Shown here piece by piece: positions 23,801 to 35,168 of a DNA stretch of 64,000 nt (within the stretch, counting starts at the first letter, position 1; each line of letters starts with the position of its first letter). The translations under genes and the position numbers were made by a program. The stretch is from Selaginella moellendorffii (lineage: Eukaryota > Streptophyta > Lycopodiopsida > Selaginellales > Selaginellaceae): assembly GCF_000143415.4 (NCBI RefSeq), contig NW_003314273.1:1198563-1262562 (forward strand), written 5' to 3'. The notes under the pieces were generated by a model. The model did not search any database, was not told the DNA's origin, and worked only from the letters and a program-made list of their open reading frames with translations.

Positions 23801-24000
23801 AACTCAAAGAAATCTCAAGAAATCAAGCTTAAGAATGAAACTTAAGAATTCCAAGGATCAGATGTCCAAAAAGATGTTCAAAAATAAAGCTTGAAGATTC
23901 ATCAACAAATGTGCACAAGATTACAAGCTCTAACAAGAAAATAACAAGGAAAAGAAACTCAAGCTAAAGATTCAAACCCAACTCACTCAACACTTGGTCA
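17881..24000 (+). mobile_element. Highly decayed AT-rich Ty3/gypsy element
   Basis: Recognisable pieces on the plus strand are an Asn-rich gag remnant (17854-18111), the protease region (18629-18913, ending YKVLLGQT like the LLG box), RT (about 19550-20100, with FGLSNAPFTF, VFMDAFSIF and FDKCTFFIKS), RNase H around 20400-20560, and the integrase core (about 21180-21560, with TRYGLSQKLITN and ENGQVKSINKTLKKF). After a solo LTR the integrase resumes at about 23210 (AYKVSTNS; LKIGDQVL; EGPFLI). Stops occur every few dozen codons and the base composition is far more AT-rich than the host genes. It is an old copy. Confidence 0.8.
21562..23198 (+). repeat. Solo LTR nested in the integrase of the decayed element
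   Basis: It starts TGTAGACATATGACTTT and ends GTGTTACA, and it aligns to the LTR at 60062-61206. The integrase reading frame on its left (ending at DCIYNDL) resumes on its right with AYKVSTNS, which shows insertion into an existing element. An extra piece of about 520 bp (roughly 22196-22722), with its own primer-site-like CTAATACCAAATG, splits the LTR. No clear target duplication was found. Confidence 0.75.
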
Positions 24001-24299
24001 AATTTGGAGCAAAGGCAAAATCCTAACCCTAGCACTTCTATCTACAGTACATCACACCAAGATCAAGAAAACAAAATGTGAAGATAGAGTATATAAGAGT
24101 GTGGCATCACCAAAGAGTTCATCTTCAACCCAAGGGAGCATATAAATAGGTAAAGAGTTTATCTTCAATCTCAAGAGAGCATGCAAGTGTATATTTCAAT
24201 AGTAACTATATTGTCTATGTCATTGACAATTCTGATTTTATTATCTTTATCTTTACCAAGAATCACCAAAATATGATAGTGTGGTAGTACTTGTTTTTG

Positions 24300-26093
24300 G
24301 AATTCAATCACATAGATATAAGAATTAACTTTGCCAAATATTTCTCATTTGTAAATGTCATCTACAAGTTCTTGTTTCTTGACATGGAACACATGTGCAA
24401 CCAAGTCAGGTCTGTTGTCTAGGTAGAAGGTTTTCAGTGATCTCTTTCCATTTTGGATTGCAAGTGAATTTTATCAACAAATCAGGTTTTCCATACTTCC
24501 TCACAAGGCTTATGGCATTTTGGTAATTCTAATTCATCTATTGGGGGCCTCTAGTGAATGAGATTAGTTTTCCAGCACATACCCCCTGCTGTTCAGCTCT
24601 GTTTATCACAAAATCTGAGAGGCCACTATATGCTTTAGCACGAGCTCATGTTTATGGTTTCTTATCCCTATTAGCTAGCCACCTTCAATCTCGGTGTATG
24701 TGTCAATGATGTATTGTTGTGTGACTTTTCCTGCTGTCAACACAAGGTTGAATTATATGCTTCTTATCCTCATTGTTCTTATGCCATTGTTATGTTGTTT
24801 TGATGTAGTTCTTTGTAGACTATATTTTTTGTATACATGATTTTATTTTGCAGGAAACCTGATCCCTCATTGTTCTACAAACATTATAATTTATTTCTTT
24901 GATGTTCCCCTTGAGAGCACAATATAAGTTGACCATGGCTGAAAACTAGTCTTGGCAGGAATATCCCTAATTTTGCAATATTTGTCCCTAGGATTTGCAA
25001 ATTGTAATAGAAAATGCAAGCCTTATAGGGAACTTAGAATGAATGGCATATCTCCATTTGTAGGTTTCAAAGAGATCTTTGGTAGAAGGATTCTTTGTAC
25101 TTGCATATCACTATCTAAAATTTCAGCTTCAATGATGTTTGTTAAAGCCTTGGTTATTAGTAGTTTAGTGCCATTACATACATGTTTATGTGCAAAGAGA
25201 ACATAAGGAGTTTAGACCATATTGGTGAGGATTTGATGCTGTTTTGAACAATTTGTGTGCAGCAGGCTCTTCTAAGAACAGGTAAGGTTTGCCTAAAGTC
25301 CCCCCTTGTCACCAATATAATACCACCAAAATCTGTGTTACATTCTTCATATCATACAAGACTCTTTCAACTGCTTTGAAAGCATGAATGTATGCCATGC
25401 TTATCTCATCCCATACGAGTAATTCAGCTCTTCTAATATGTTCAGCAGATGTAGAATTTTCTCTTAGGTTTGATGTGCATGTTTTTGTGATTGGTATTGG
25501 GAGTTTAAATGTTGAGTGTGCTGTTCGTCCTCCTATAAGTAGTGCACTTGCTATTCCTCCCACTCCATCAATAAAGAACAATCTTCTTCTTTCAATTTTG
25601 TTTTTTATTGATTGTTGAATATGTGAAGTTGGTCTATATTTAGTTTGTTTTAATCAGATAAAATTTTCCCATGTTATTAGAGTAATTTAGTGATTTCTTA
25701 GAGCCCATATTGTATGGCTATCTTGTAGTTATGAATTTGTATTAAGTCTTTACACATGCCTTCTTGGAATTTGTCTCAGAGTTTTTTGGGGTCCATGAGC
25801 TTGCAAAATAAAAATATGATGTTGCCTTTATTGAAATAAATCCTTTGGTGGTTTTCAAGGTGAATGTCCAATCTCTCAATAGAATGTGACCTGCCATATA
25901 AGTCATATCCATAGATCCTTCATATCCCTTTTGATGTAGAGATGTAGCAGCAATTCCTAAATGCCTCTATTTCATCCCAGTCTAGTATTTGTTCAGGTAG
26001 TGAGCCTTCTTCCCTTCTTAGGCGTACCTCTGATACAATCGTGTCCCTTGTAAATGTATTTAAATATGTATTTGAAACTCTCTACTGTGGAGG
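24300..26093 (-). mobile_element. Helitron fragment(s), minus strand
   Basis: On the minus strand from the gap downward I read a stretch close to the plus-strand copy at 26520-26760 (GRSHSIERLDIHLEN), then a Pif1-like helicase (25581-25309: FFIDGVGG followed by AHSTFKLPI and RRAELLVWDEISM), then a C-terminal helicase box near 24900. Further down (24620-24350) comes the Rep-side block KYGKPDLLIKFTCNPKW followed by RPDLVAHVFHVKKQELVDD. The Walker A region is internally deleted. The Rep block lies downstream of the helicase, so at least two fragments are joined. Confidence 0.8.
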
Positions 26094-26193
26094 NNNNNNN
26101 NNNNNNNNNNNNNNNNNNNNNNNNNNNNNNNNNNNNNNNNNNNNNNNNNNNNNNNNNNNNNNNNNNNNNNNNNNNNNNNNNNNNNNNNNNNNN
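26094..26193. other. Assembly gap of 100 N
   Basis: Exactly 100 N separate two inverted Helitron copies. A gap of this round size is normally a placeholder of unknown true length. Confidence 0.95.
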
Positions 26194-28740
26194 ACACCTT
26201 CTGTATTCTAGAAACTGGCCTCCAATATTCTGTTAATAAGCACATGATACACAGCCCTTGTGGGCCTGAATTTCCAAACAGCCCATGCACAAAGGATGGT
26301 GAATGTAAGTCATGCTACCCAAGAGATTACTGTGAAGAAACACAGAATGTTGGTAGTCGGTTTCCAAAGTATAGAAGTAGTCAAAAAGGATATACCATTT
26401 TAATAAAGAACAAATCCATCAACAATAGGTTTGTCGTGCCATATAACAAATACCTCTTATGTAAATACAAAATACACATAAATGTTGAGGTGTGTTCCAT
26501 TGTAAAATGTGTCAAGTATATATTCATATACATATATATAGGACATGATTGTGCAGAGGTACGCTTTTGAAGTGATGAGAATGCAACTCCTGAACAAGTA
26601 CTAGACTAGGATGAAATAAAGTCTTTCTGAAACTGCCGCTATGTCTCCACATCAGAAGGAATATAAAGGATTTATGGATATGACTTGCATGGGAGATCAC
26701 ATTCTATTAAGAGACTGGACATCCATCTGGAAAACCTTCAAAGTATTTATTTCAATGAGGGTGAGGAAGAGATTGCATTACAAATTGGCTATAAAACCAA
26801 ACTGATGGAATGGTTTGAACTAAACAAGACCAATGAATTTGCAAGGATACTCTTGTACCATGAGATTCCTGAGTGGTATACATGGAATTCAAGAAACAGA
26901 ATGTGGACACCATGCCAACATGCATTCAAGGTGGTCGATAGAATGTACTATATCATCGTGTGATTTTGAATGTTTCACTCTTGCTCTACAAAAAAGGTGC
27001 TATGAGTTTTAGTGATTTAAAGGTATTAAATGGTGTTACATATGAAACATACCGTTCTACCACACAAGAAATGGGACTTCTATAGGATGATTGTGAGTGG
27101 GAGAAATCCTTAGAAGAGTCATTGACATTTAAGATGCCTGCAAAAGTAAGGTATTTATTCAGTGTCATTGTGTTTGTTTTGGAGCTCATTGATCCCCAAA
27201 AACTATGAGATAAATTCATGAAGACTTGGTACGAATTCACAACAACTATGAAGTAGCAGTGCAACATGGATTGCCTGAAATATCAATATTACTCCAGAAA
27301 CATGGCAAGAAACTTTTTGACTACAAGTTACCAGATCTAGATTTTATAGTAGATAACAGAACAACTGAAACAAGCTGTGTGCCATGCACGCCAAAACCAA
27401 ACTGAACATGGAATAGCTTCACATATTTAACATCTTGAATGCAATACAAAACAAAAAAGAAACAAACAGATTATTCTTTGTTGATGGTTTCGGAGGCACA
27501 AGGAAATGATACCTTTTTAACATGCTGATAAAATATGCCACTTCTTATGACATGAAAGTCTTAGTGGTCACTTGGACAGGAATAGCAAGGACTCTTCTTA
27601 TAGCAGGCCAAATGGCTCACTCCACATTTAAGCTATCACAGAAACATGCACCTTGGACCTGCAAGAGAAGCCAAGATCATAAGGAGAGATGAACTGCTTA
27701 TATGGGATGAGATAAGAATGGTACCCATTCATGCTTTTAAAGCTGTCAAGAGGGTCTTGCATGACATAAAAAACTGTGATACAGATTTTGGTGGCATCAC
27801 ATTAATAATAGGAGGAGATTTCAGACTGACATTACCTGTTCTAAAAAGAGCCTGTTGCGCACAAATTGTCCAAAACAGCATAAAATCCTCACCAATATGG
27901 TGGAAACTTTGTAAAGTTCTCATTACACACAAACATGAGGGTGAACTCTAAAGAAACAGAATGGTCCAGATGGCTTGTGAGTAACCTACCTAGTCTCCAA
28001 GGATTCAACCTGGAAGTTATAAAATTACCTCTAACATTCACCACCAGAGAACAAATGATAGATAATATGTTTGTAAAGCACATACAAACAAATGACCAAA
28101 GCTATTGCAAAAAGTTATTCTCAAGACTTTAAATGATCTCTCTCTACAAGTGAATGACCAAGTCCTTTCAAGAATGACTGGCAGAACAATAACATACAAA
28201 AGCATTGACATTATAGAAATAGATTCAGACAAAGAGGTGTTGGACTATCCCGTTTCTTAAACTCAATAACACCATCTAGAATGCCTCTGCACAAGCTACA
28301 CATAAAAATTGGATGCATTGTAATGTTGTTATGCAACATCGACACTAAAAAAGGCCTCTATAATAGCACTAAACTAGGCACTACTAAATAATATAGAAGC
28401 TGAAATTCTACATAATGGTATGCAAGGAAAAACAAGTCCTACCAAGAATCTCTTTAAAATTGACTGACGGAGACATGCCATTTACCCTCGAATGATGACA
28501 ATTCCCAATAAGGCTTATGTTCTTCATAACAATTTGCAAATCTTAAGAACAAACATTACAAAATGTGGGTATCTACTTGCCAAGACCAGTTTTTGGCCAT
28601 GGTCAACTTTATGTTGTGTTTTCAAGAGGAATATCAAAGAAACAATTCCATTGAACAATGTGAGGGATAAGGTGTGCTTCAGAACCATAATGTCTATGTG
28701 CACAAAGAAATTCTCTAGGATTCACCAATATAACAATATA
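26194..28740 (+). mobile_element. Helitron fragment: Rep C-terminal part and Pif1-like helicase
   Basis: The plus strand gives the Helitron block MIHSPCGPEFPNSPC, PRDYCEET, FVVPYNKYLLCKYKIHINVE and VKYIFIYIYIGHD (26244-26545). A linker follows (RSHSIKRLDIHLENLQ; ARILLYHEIPEWYTWN). The Pif1-like helicase starts near 27470 (RLFFVDGFGGTRK, decayed Walker A) with AHSTFKL, RRDELLIWDEIRM and GGITLIIGGDFRLTLPVL. It ends with the C-terminal FWPWSTLCCVFKR box near 28600. Stops and small indels break it. No 5'-TC or 3' hairpin-CTRR end could be placed. Confidence 0.85.
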
Positions 28741-30103
28741 TAACCAATATAACAGATTTCCTATCTATTTCAGTGGAGCTGGATTCCTTGCTAGTGAAGT
28801 TATAAGATAAGTCTTATATAGAAATGTGCCACCCATACCACCTAGCCAATTCTAATTTAAAAGCATGGAAAGAAGAGCAGTGAAGCTCATATATACAACC
28901 TTGTTTCTGGAAGTGTTCTGGAAAAGTGCTTGCCTAAAAAAAACACTTTCAACTTCAACACAGTCACTAGCTCTGGTCCAAATGCTGCTCCAAAACTAAA
29001 GTTTTTAATGAAAGAAAACGTCTCCTTTGATGAAACATAAATGTATTCCCCATGTCCACAAAGGGACTCAAAGACTACAAAGCGAGACTCAAGGGAAACT
29101 TTCTCAAGCACAGAAGGCCTGGCACTACTCACGATCCCTCTGCCTCCCAAGTGACTCCTTTGAGCTCCTTTTCTTTGGTCATCTGCACAAACCTAGGAGA
29201 AATTTACAAGTAACCTTCTTGGCCAGAATAAATTGTTTGGAAAGACTAGTTAAAGCTAGCAAGCTTGCAAAAAAAATAAATAAAAAATTGCTCCTCCCAA
29301 AGAAATTAAGCTGCAATTCTAAAACCACATGAATTCTGGTCACGTTTCCCTACAAGTGCTTGGCAGATTTATGCTCTCGGTGCCATGGAAATCTTGACGA
29401 GATCAGAAACATTGTGCTAAAAATTTGTGAATCTTGGACATAAAGTGACGGTAGCCTACAGATCTACATTGCTTAATCTGGACCGCCTCCTTTCTTTGTT
29501 TGCAGCTTAAGAAACATGATCTTAGTTGCATAAAGCTCGTGGATCAAACTGGAAGTATGTATTCGATTTCAAAAAGAATTCACCCATAAGGTTTCCATCG
29601 CAATCATCAGCACAGCAAGCAAAAGGGATTTTTGTTTTCTTCCTCCTCCATGGACAAGTTAGGTGCTGTTCGGAAAAGTGTAGAACAGGGACATATAGAA
29701 GTTTAGCAATTGGCAAGCCAAAGTACATGAAAAGAAAAACAGGCAGCTAGTCTCTTCTTCCCACACTCTTTTCAACAGATTTTGGCTGCAAATTGTCAAC
29801 GTATCGTGCCACGTCAGTGGAGGGGCCGGTTTTGTAGGAGGTATACCCAGTGGGCGAAGCGCTCTGTCCAGGATTTTCTTCCTTCGTTCCTTCGATCGAG
29901 GGTTTAACACGAGGGATGATCCTCGCATGCGCTCATCATAAATGCAGCGGAGCCACAATCTCCTGCCGCCATCACAGAAATATAATCTTTTTCTGTAGGT
30001 CTCCCGGATCTGGACGAAGATGAGCTCGAGCTCGATTCGTCCTGCGGGCACAGCTTCTTCCAGCTGGAATTCTCACAGAAGGATTTGGCGTTGAGTGGTC
30101 CAG
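28741..30103. other. Region upstream of the coiled-coil gene
   Basis: No gene is recognised. Open frames on the minus strand (29659-30226) overlap the start of the coiled-coil gene and show no family features. By position, the last few hundred bases should hold the promoter and 5' UTR of the gene at 30104. I see no clear TATA box. Confidence 0.4.
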
Positions 30104-33100
30104 ATGGCGGATTTTCCAAGGCTCGGAGAGTTTCCAGCCATCGGGGACATGGTCGGCCATACGAGGGATATGCTCTCGATCGAGCATGTCACCGTGGTCG
30201 GGAACTTGCACTGGGAGAAGATGCAATCGCTTCTACAGGTCCTCTGCACTCAAATACAAGCTCAAACACAGGAGCTTAACAAACAGGTACTTTCTCTCCT
30301 TTTCCTCGTGCTCGCAAATAACTTTTTGGAAAGAAGTTTTATGTATGCTACAGGCACTGCAATTGAGTAAAGTTGAGCATCACGAAAAGCATCTAGCTGA
30401 TCTCCAGGCTGAGCTTGATGACTGGTAGTTCATTTTGTTATTTTATTGCTGGTTGTTTACCTTATTTCTTTCTTTCACAGCAAAAGGGTCATGAAAGGCT
30501 ATGAGGAAGACAGAGCGAATGATGCGGAGAAGCAAAATTTTATGATGGATGCGTTGAAGCTTTTTGACGACCAAGAAAACCGGACGAAAAATCTCGAAAC
30601 TCAGTTAGCGACTTTACAAGACGAGTAAAAGTTTTGTGTTTATCGTTTTGATCTTTCAACTTTGAATGTAGGCTGGCTGCCAGCATTCTTGCTATGAGAG
30701 ACTTGACTACACGGGTCTCAGTGATTGAGCAGGAGCTGGTACCGCTGAAGCCGCTACCACAACGGATGGATGCTTTGGAAGGAAACATGAAAAAGCTGAA
30801 TGCGGCAACAGCCAATTTACAACAGTCCTTTCGTGCAGTGGATTTTGGTCGGATTGCAAAGCTCTCTTCCATGATGGGTAAGCAAGGATCTCCTGTGCAA
30901 GATGTCTCACCAGAACCAAAAGTCGAACTTATTCAACCTGACTTTGAGAGTGCACAACTGGATGAACTGGGAAACGATCTCGATTCCCTAAATTCCATGT
31001 TTTCGAAGCAGAACGAGCACCTCAATAATCTCGAAACACAAGTACTTCGATCTACCTAGACGAAATTCCGTACTTAATCTCGTCATGTTTTTCCAGATTG
31101 AGCAACTGATGCTTTTGATTCAGCAACTAACCAAGGTGCATACTGCGGATTTTGAGACCCTTCGGAAGTCATACGCGGTAAATACATCTGGAATGTATAT
31201 TACTATAAACTGAATGTTGTGTTTCAGGGTTTGCGTCAAGAGATAGACTCAAAGCCCTTGCTGGCTCCTCATGTTCCAGTGGTTGCACCTGCTGACATTG
31301 ACGCTTCTTCGAGGCTAGAAGCCACTTTGGCAGAATTCCAAAACCGTTTGTCTCGAAAAGCTGAGGAAGACGCTGTCAGTCATGTTGCAAACGACGTGCA
31401 ACGGATGAAAGACGTGAGTATTTTGTCATCTGGTTCAAGGTGTTGACCTTGTTTAGCCTTTCAGTTACTGGAACAAATGGGAATCACTATGAATGCTTTC
31501 AGAAGGAGAGCCTCGTCGCTGGCAATTGGAGTATGTACATCAGAAAAATGAGCTCGGTCTTTTATGATTGAATATATGCAGGGTCCAATGCTGGACAGCA
31601 TGGAAATTCGGTTAAAAAAGGCGGAGGAAAACTTGGTGACGATGGTATGGCGCTTTTGGAAGCTTTTATCTACCCCTTTTTTTTGTTTTCCAGGATAATA
31701 ACAAAGCTGACCGTTCACGGTTGGACGCAATTGAGCTAAAGTTTAGCCTGTTAGGCTCTGGAGATCCAAAGGCAGTAGCTGATGCTGCTGGCATACAGAG
31801 TCTTACGGTAATGAGTTTCGTGTATCAATCCACTCAAACGTTGCTACAATCAGGACATGCTGATGAAAAAGGCCGACCGAAGTGACCTAGTTGATGTGCG
31901 GAAGATGCTCCAAGCTCAGGTACTCCTTATGCGTTCACCCCTTATGAAACTCTAATGCATTTCGACTCCAGGCTTCTCGGACTCCAGACGATGACATCAG
32001 ACGATTATTTGAAGCTATCGACGAGATCAAGGGTCTAATGGTAGTCCTTGCAGCGCTTTGATTGTTCTAAATGTTGTGGTTAACAGGTGGATCGTACGGC
32101 ATTGTTATTGCCAAGTACACCCTTTGTGCCCGACACGAGCAGTGTACTCAATGATCATGCAGCGATGCTTTCAAAGCATAATGATCTACTTTCACATTTT
32201 GGGGTGAAAATCTAGTAGTGCTATGAAATAGGACCAACATTGAGTGCTTTTACAGGAACGACTAGAAAAGAAAGCTGACCAAGCTTCTTTCTTGTTTCTA
32301 AAAGACTTAATGGACAGTTTGAAGCAACATAGGAAGACTAGAGCGGCCTCTTTTTCTTCCAATCAGTCTCTTAAACAGGTTTGTGAGCTCCATTTTGTTT
32401 TGATGCACTTCATCTTGTTAGTTTCAGTTTGCTGATGAAACGTCAATACTTCATCAAATGCTTACCGAAGTTACTACCACGTTGAACGATCACGAGCGAG
32501 TTTTGCAACAGGTACTATATTTCTGATGTATATGTTGTTGGCATATTTTTATACAGCTTACGCAAGGAGTGCTTATCATGTCTGGGCATGATGACGATGA
32601 AGAAATTCACATGGGGATAGTGAGTACTTTCCAGCCTCAACTAGAAGAGGATGAGGCATCGGAATTAAGTAGGCCTTCGACAAGGTCTGAATCAGCTGTG
32701 ACCAGAGTTGAGCCCGTACATGACCCTACCGCAACCAGTACCTTTACTCACGAGCCACAGCAGACTATGGCTACGAACTTGGCTGTTCAGTCCGCAACGC
32801 AGGTTGCTGAAATGCGATATAGAGTTCCAGTAGAGATTGTGGAAACAAAACCTGCTAGGGCACCAGATCGAAGAGATTTGCAACGTGAAAAAAGTCCGAG
32901 ACTAGCAGTAAACCATGCACCGACAGCTCGAGGCTTTAGCCAGCCACAAGCTCTGGAATCTGTTAGCAGTGAGCCTGAGCCAGGAGCAACAGGATCACGA
33001 GATTTAGAGAGCAGGGAAAATCATCCGGTTTCACGAGGAGAAAACCTTGAAAACCACCAGCGTATTCAAGGGACGGCTGAAGTTGCTCTGCAGCCTACAC

Positions 33101-34707
33101 AAGCAATGTGGACAGAACTGATCATTGTCCAGCGGAGCGAACCAACAGAAGACACTGAAGAAACTGTCAATCAATCTCTTCAGACTCATACAAGAGAAGT
33201 TGCTGGAGTATTAGAGGGTGGACCTACGGTGGAAAGCAGGCAAGACGTTTCTTCCAGTCGGGTTGCAGAAAACAGAGTAGCAAAAGAAAGTAGGTCGGAT
33301 GGCATTTATGCTCGAGTTGCAGAGAGCAAAGCAGCGGTTCATCATGCCACATCAGTCAGAGATGCCGTAGAAAGCGGTTCCCCTGCAGTGGTAGAAAGCA
33401 GGTCGGATCCTCCATCAGTTCCAGCACCAAACACCCCTGTGACTAGTTCACCAATGAGAGCTACACCAGACGTCCTCCTTCAGTCCCAAGAGCCGGATGT
33501 AGCTACATCTGGCCGGGCTCAGGAATTTGCTAACAGCAGAGCTCGAGATGTTGCTCCTGTTTATGCTACAAGTCCCGACGCCGCGCAGCATAGAGCTCCA
33601 CATATCATGCAATATAGCGCTCCAGATATCTCGCAGATTGTCTATCCTGCACGGGCTCCAGACATCTCTCAAACTCGTGGTCAAGCTCCGGATATCGTGC
33701 AAATCGTCTCAGCTCCTGTTCAAGTAGCATGTCATTTGGATGAAAGAGAGTATACCCAAAGCCGTGACAACTTTGTTCGGAACGTAAATCCACCTGATAG
33801 TGGGGAAATCAGCGCGGGTGCTCCATGGCAAAGCAGCATGAAGAGTCCAACCGAAATGACGAGCACTTCCTCAGAACTTCGTCGTTCGCTTACTCCACTG
33901 GAAAGCCAATTCGCCGCTCTTGAGGCAAGTTACAGATTTTACCATTCTGTTTATGGCTTTCTAGCTGAGATGTCTATTGTTCAGGCCGCTCTGAAGGAAA
34001 AGAAAATTCGAGCGAAGGAAAATGTAAGAACAAAAGACCTGGATGTTTTGCGTACGGGATTAGAGGAGCTCAGGAATTTGCTATCGTCCATGGAGTTATT
34101 AAAAGCTGATAAGCAAGCTATGGAGGTATTTTCCGTTTCGTGTGGTTATATGTAGTATTTCTTCTTTTGAGCATGCAGGAGCTTTGGCAATTCGTGAGAG
34201 CAAACCTGACAGAGAATGCTATGTTCACTGGCAAACCATTGCTTGGTTTCAAGTGCATGTAAGTGGAAAAACTTTGCATTTATTCGTTCCGTTTTGATAA
34301 CAAACTCACTAGGATTTTTTCAGGTCTTGCGAGCATTCAATTGAGAAGCTGCACCCCTTCCGGTCTGACTACCTGCCTACAAACATGATGCCAAAGCAAT
34401 GGCTTTCAATGTTCACGGCCGACCGTCTGTTCAACAATGTGAGGAATACGATTATCTTTAGTTAGCATAACGAATTTTTCCACAGGAGAAACGAGATGAG
34501 AAGCTTTCTTTATACCCCAATCGGTCACCAAGTCCCCCGAGAACAAACGCTTCCTCTCCATTTCCAAAGGCCAACACTCCAGAGCAGCCAGCGGGTGGAA
34601 CTACACCACCTGGAAACCGTGCAGAAGCACCGACAAATCAAACCCTGAAAGCGGCCACCAGCGTCCACCTGGGGCCCAAAGTTGCAAGCATTGCCATCAG
34701 GAAATAG
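30104..34707 (+). CDS. Large coiled-coil protein, QRICH2/DUF4795-like (predicted sperm-flagellar)
   Basis: Nineteen exons join into one frame of 1220 codons: 30104-30286, 30354-30424, 30481-30624, 30672-31041, 31097-31177, 31228-31413, 31465-31530, 31582-31644, 31694-31807, 31854-31919, 31972-32040, 32087-32203, 32256-32378, 32428-32511, 32557-33924, 33985-34125, 34179-34258, 34324-34438 and 34486-34707. Introns are about 45-67 bp. The N-terminal half is heptad-rich (LETQLATLQDE, LNNLETQIEQLMLLIQQL). The large exon is a disordered Glu/Ser/Ala/Pro-rich region with degenerate repeats (SRSD..., APDI-Q-). The C-terminal part has LLGFKCMSCEHSIEKLHPFR with a CxxC, as in the DUF4795 end of QRICH2-type proteins. 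The intron 33925-33984 uses a GC donor. QRICH2 is needed for sperm flagella in animals; the homology call is from motif memory and not certain. Confidence 0.8.
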
Positions 34708-35168
34708 ACTAACAAAAGGAAAAGTCTTAATCATCTTTTTACTTTTTATAATTTTTATAGAAGTGCTCCCACCTGTAAATGTATGTATTTATTAACTGCC
34801 TTAAGTGAACTTTCTGTCTATTTTCACAGCTGCAGTCCCTTTGGATTGATGGACGGAGAAAAATTTATCATAGAATGATTCCATTTTGCATGCATGGAGC
34901 TTTGGGTCATTCATCAAACGATTTTTTTCTACTATAGTGGAGCTGGGATCCTGGAGTCCTACTCAAGTGTAAGGCTGGACAAGTGCATAGGATTTATCAC
35001 CCAGATTAAAATTCTTTCAAAACATGCAAGTGTAACAGATTATTAAAAACTCGATGGGATTACAACTCGATCATAGTGTAGAACCGGTGGTGCCGCCTTT
35101 ACATTATTTGCTTACTCAAATATCGGGCTATATTTGCTCTTTTCAAGTCTTTCTAGGGTTATGGAAGA
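34708..35168. other. Intergenic spacer between the two plus-strand host genes
   Basis: This is the 3' UTR of the coiled-coil gene and the promoter/5' UTR of the WD40 gene. The spacing of about 460 bp in tandem orientation leaves little room for other elements. Nothing further is seen. Confidence 0.5.

Noticed and set aside
17881-24000. Strand-biased C-to-T hypermutation of the decayed gypsy element
   Set aside because: Most new stops can be explained by C-to-T on the coding strand, but only these changes readily give stops, so the bias is expected. No reference copy is in the window to test it.
29659-30226. Minus-strand open frames overlapping the coiled-coil gene start
   Set aside because: They lie over the promoter and first exon of a well-supported gene and show no protein family features.
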